DNA of 12,851 bases from Candidatus Uhrbacteria bacterium (GTDB taxonomy: Bacteria; Patescibacteriota; Patescibacteriia; UBA9934; UBA11717), in NCBI GenBank assembly GCA_013203725.1, contig JABMPK010000019.1:1-12851 (forward strand), written 5' to 3'. Below are positions 12,300-12,851 of the stretch, piece by piece. The first letter of the stretch is position 1. The number at the start of each line of letters is the position of its first letter. A program made the translations under genes and the position numbers. A model generated the notes under the pieces. The model saw only the letters and a program-made list of their open reading frames with translations, did no database searches and was not told the origin of the DNA.

Positions 12300-12851
12300 C
12301 TAATGAGATTAAAAAGTAAGCTCCGATCAACATTATCATAGACAGCACGATCAACGCTATCAACTTCGCAATACTCGGCAAGAACAAAGTCGATGCACCA
12401 AATACTATAGCGAGAAACGTGTACAAGAACACAACGTCTCGTTGTGTAAGACCTAGGTCGTAAAGTCTGTGATGCAAATGTAGTCGATCGCCACCAATGA
12501 CCTTCTTCCCTGTTTTGTAACGTCGATACATCACCCATGCTACATCTAGAATAGGAACGCCCATCACGAGTAACAGCGTCGCGACTTTACCTCCCGACAG
12601 TACAGCGAGTGACCCTAATACGAATCCAACTAACAGCGCCCCGCCCTCTCCCAAGAATATCTTAGCCGGATGCATGTTCCACGCCAAGAAGCCGAGGAAT
12701 GCGCCAAGGACGATAGCTGCGAAGACAATGATATCTGGTTGGAAATATGCGGTCGTGCTCGCTAAAAGCAGGACCACCAAGGCGCCGACTGAACCGATAC
12801 TCGTTGCCAGGCCATCGAGTCCGTCGAGCAGCTTGGTCGTATACATCATCC
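12265..12851 (-). CDS. WecA/MraY-family glycosyl-1-phosphate transferase, C-terminal part (runs off right edge)
   Basis: The family transfers a sugar-1-phosphate from a UDP-sugar to a polyprenyl phosphate in the membrane, starting a cell-envelope glycan. About 195 residues are visible; the N-terminal helices lie beyond the window, since the first visible motif (KLLDGLDGLAT) is normally internal and matches the N-x-x-DGLDGLA motif. Further landmarks are AWNMHPAKIFLGEGGALLVGF, VPILDVAWVMYRR and GGDRLHLHHRLYDLG, the His-rich loop of the WecA/TagO branch, which favours a UDP-GlcNAc-type substrate over MraY. About six hydrophobic helices remain. The segment FLGEGGA replaces the usual F-M-G-D-S-G-S, so the Asp is Glu. 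The C-terminal ten residues are encoded within the terminator of the convergent gene. The methionine at 12849 is not likely the true start. Confidence 0.88.
   Translation of the reverse strand, partial: MMYTTKLLDGLDGLATSIGSVGALVVLLLASTTAYFQPDIIVFAAIVLGAFLGFLAWNMHPAKIFLGEGGALLVGFVLGSLAVLSGGKVATLLLVMGVPILDVAWVMYRRYKTGKKVIGGDRLHLHHRLYDLGLTQRDVVFLYTFLAIVFGASTLFLPSIAKLIALIVLSMIMLIGAYFLISLEKKKPRASKGS

Overview
The window reads as one compact bacterial chromosome segment, most likely from a Patescibacteria (Candidate Phyla Radiation) lineage. That placement is inference. It rests on short proteins, very tight packing, divergent versions of core enzymes (FolD with an altered nucleotide loop, a phosphoglycosyl transferase with GEGG where most relatives have GD-SGS), few Shine-Dalgarno sites, and a mix of peptidoglycan, replication and translation genes without biosynthetic operons. 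TGA works as a stop (glyA, among others), so the recoded TGA=Gly lineages are excluded.

Layout from left to right. A secreted glycine-rich surface protein runs off the left edge on the minus strand (684 to 1). A terminator and a small palindrome separate it from murB and murC (minus, cytoplasmic peptidoglycan precursor synthesis). An AT-rich divergent region follows, then glyA-folD (plus, one-carbon/folate metabolism, ATGA overlap). folD meets a minus-strand pair, an APC/HAAAP-type amino acid permease and a small membrane protein, tail to tail inside a bidirectional terminator. Divergent from the permease is a plus-strand run of dnaB, a YbaB/EbfC-family gene and recR (replication and repair), followed by an AT-richer gene that I identify as a DUF2419/Qng1-type queuosine-salvage hydrolase. 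Then comes rplU with its own promoter, leader and terminator.

From 11044 to 11292 is a repeat island: a promoter-like site, a 121-bp palindromic element with perfect TGTCATTGCGA termini, and a 44-bp near-palindrome that supplies the stop codon of a minus-strand DUF192 lipoprotein. Divergent from that lipoprotein is a GC-richer orphan gene with a consensus -10 box, a leader hairpin and the best ribosome binding site in the window. It ends in a terminator that also encodes the C-terminus of a convergent WecA/MraY-like glycosyl-1-phosphate transferase, cut by the right edge.

I found no CRISPR array, tRNA, rRNA or transposase. The most interesting items are the queuosine-salvage gene in a probable CPR genome, the orphan gene with its structured leader, the repeat island, and the repeated use of terminators and repeats as coding or stop sequence.
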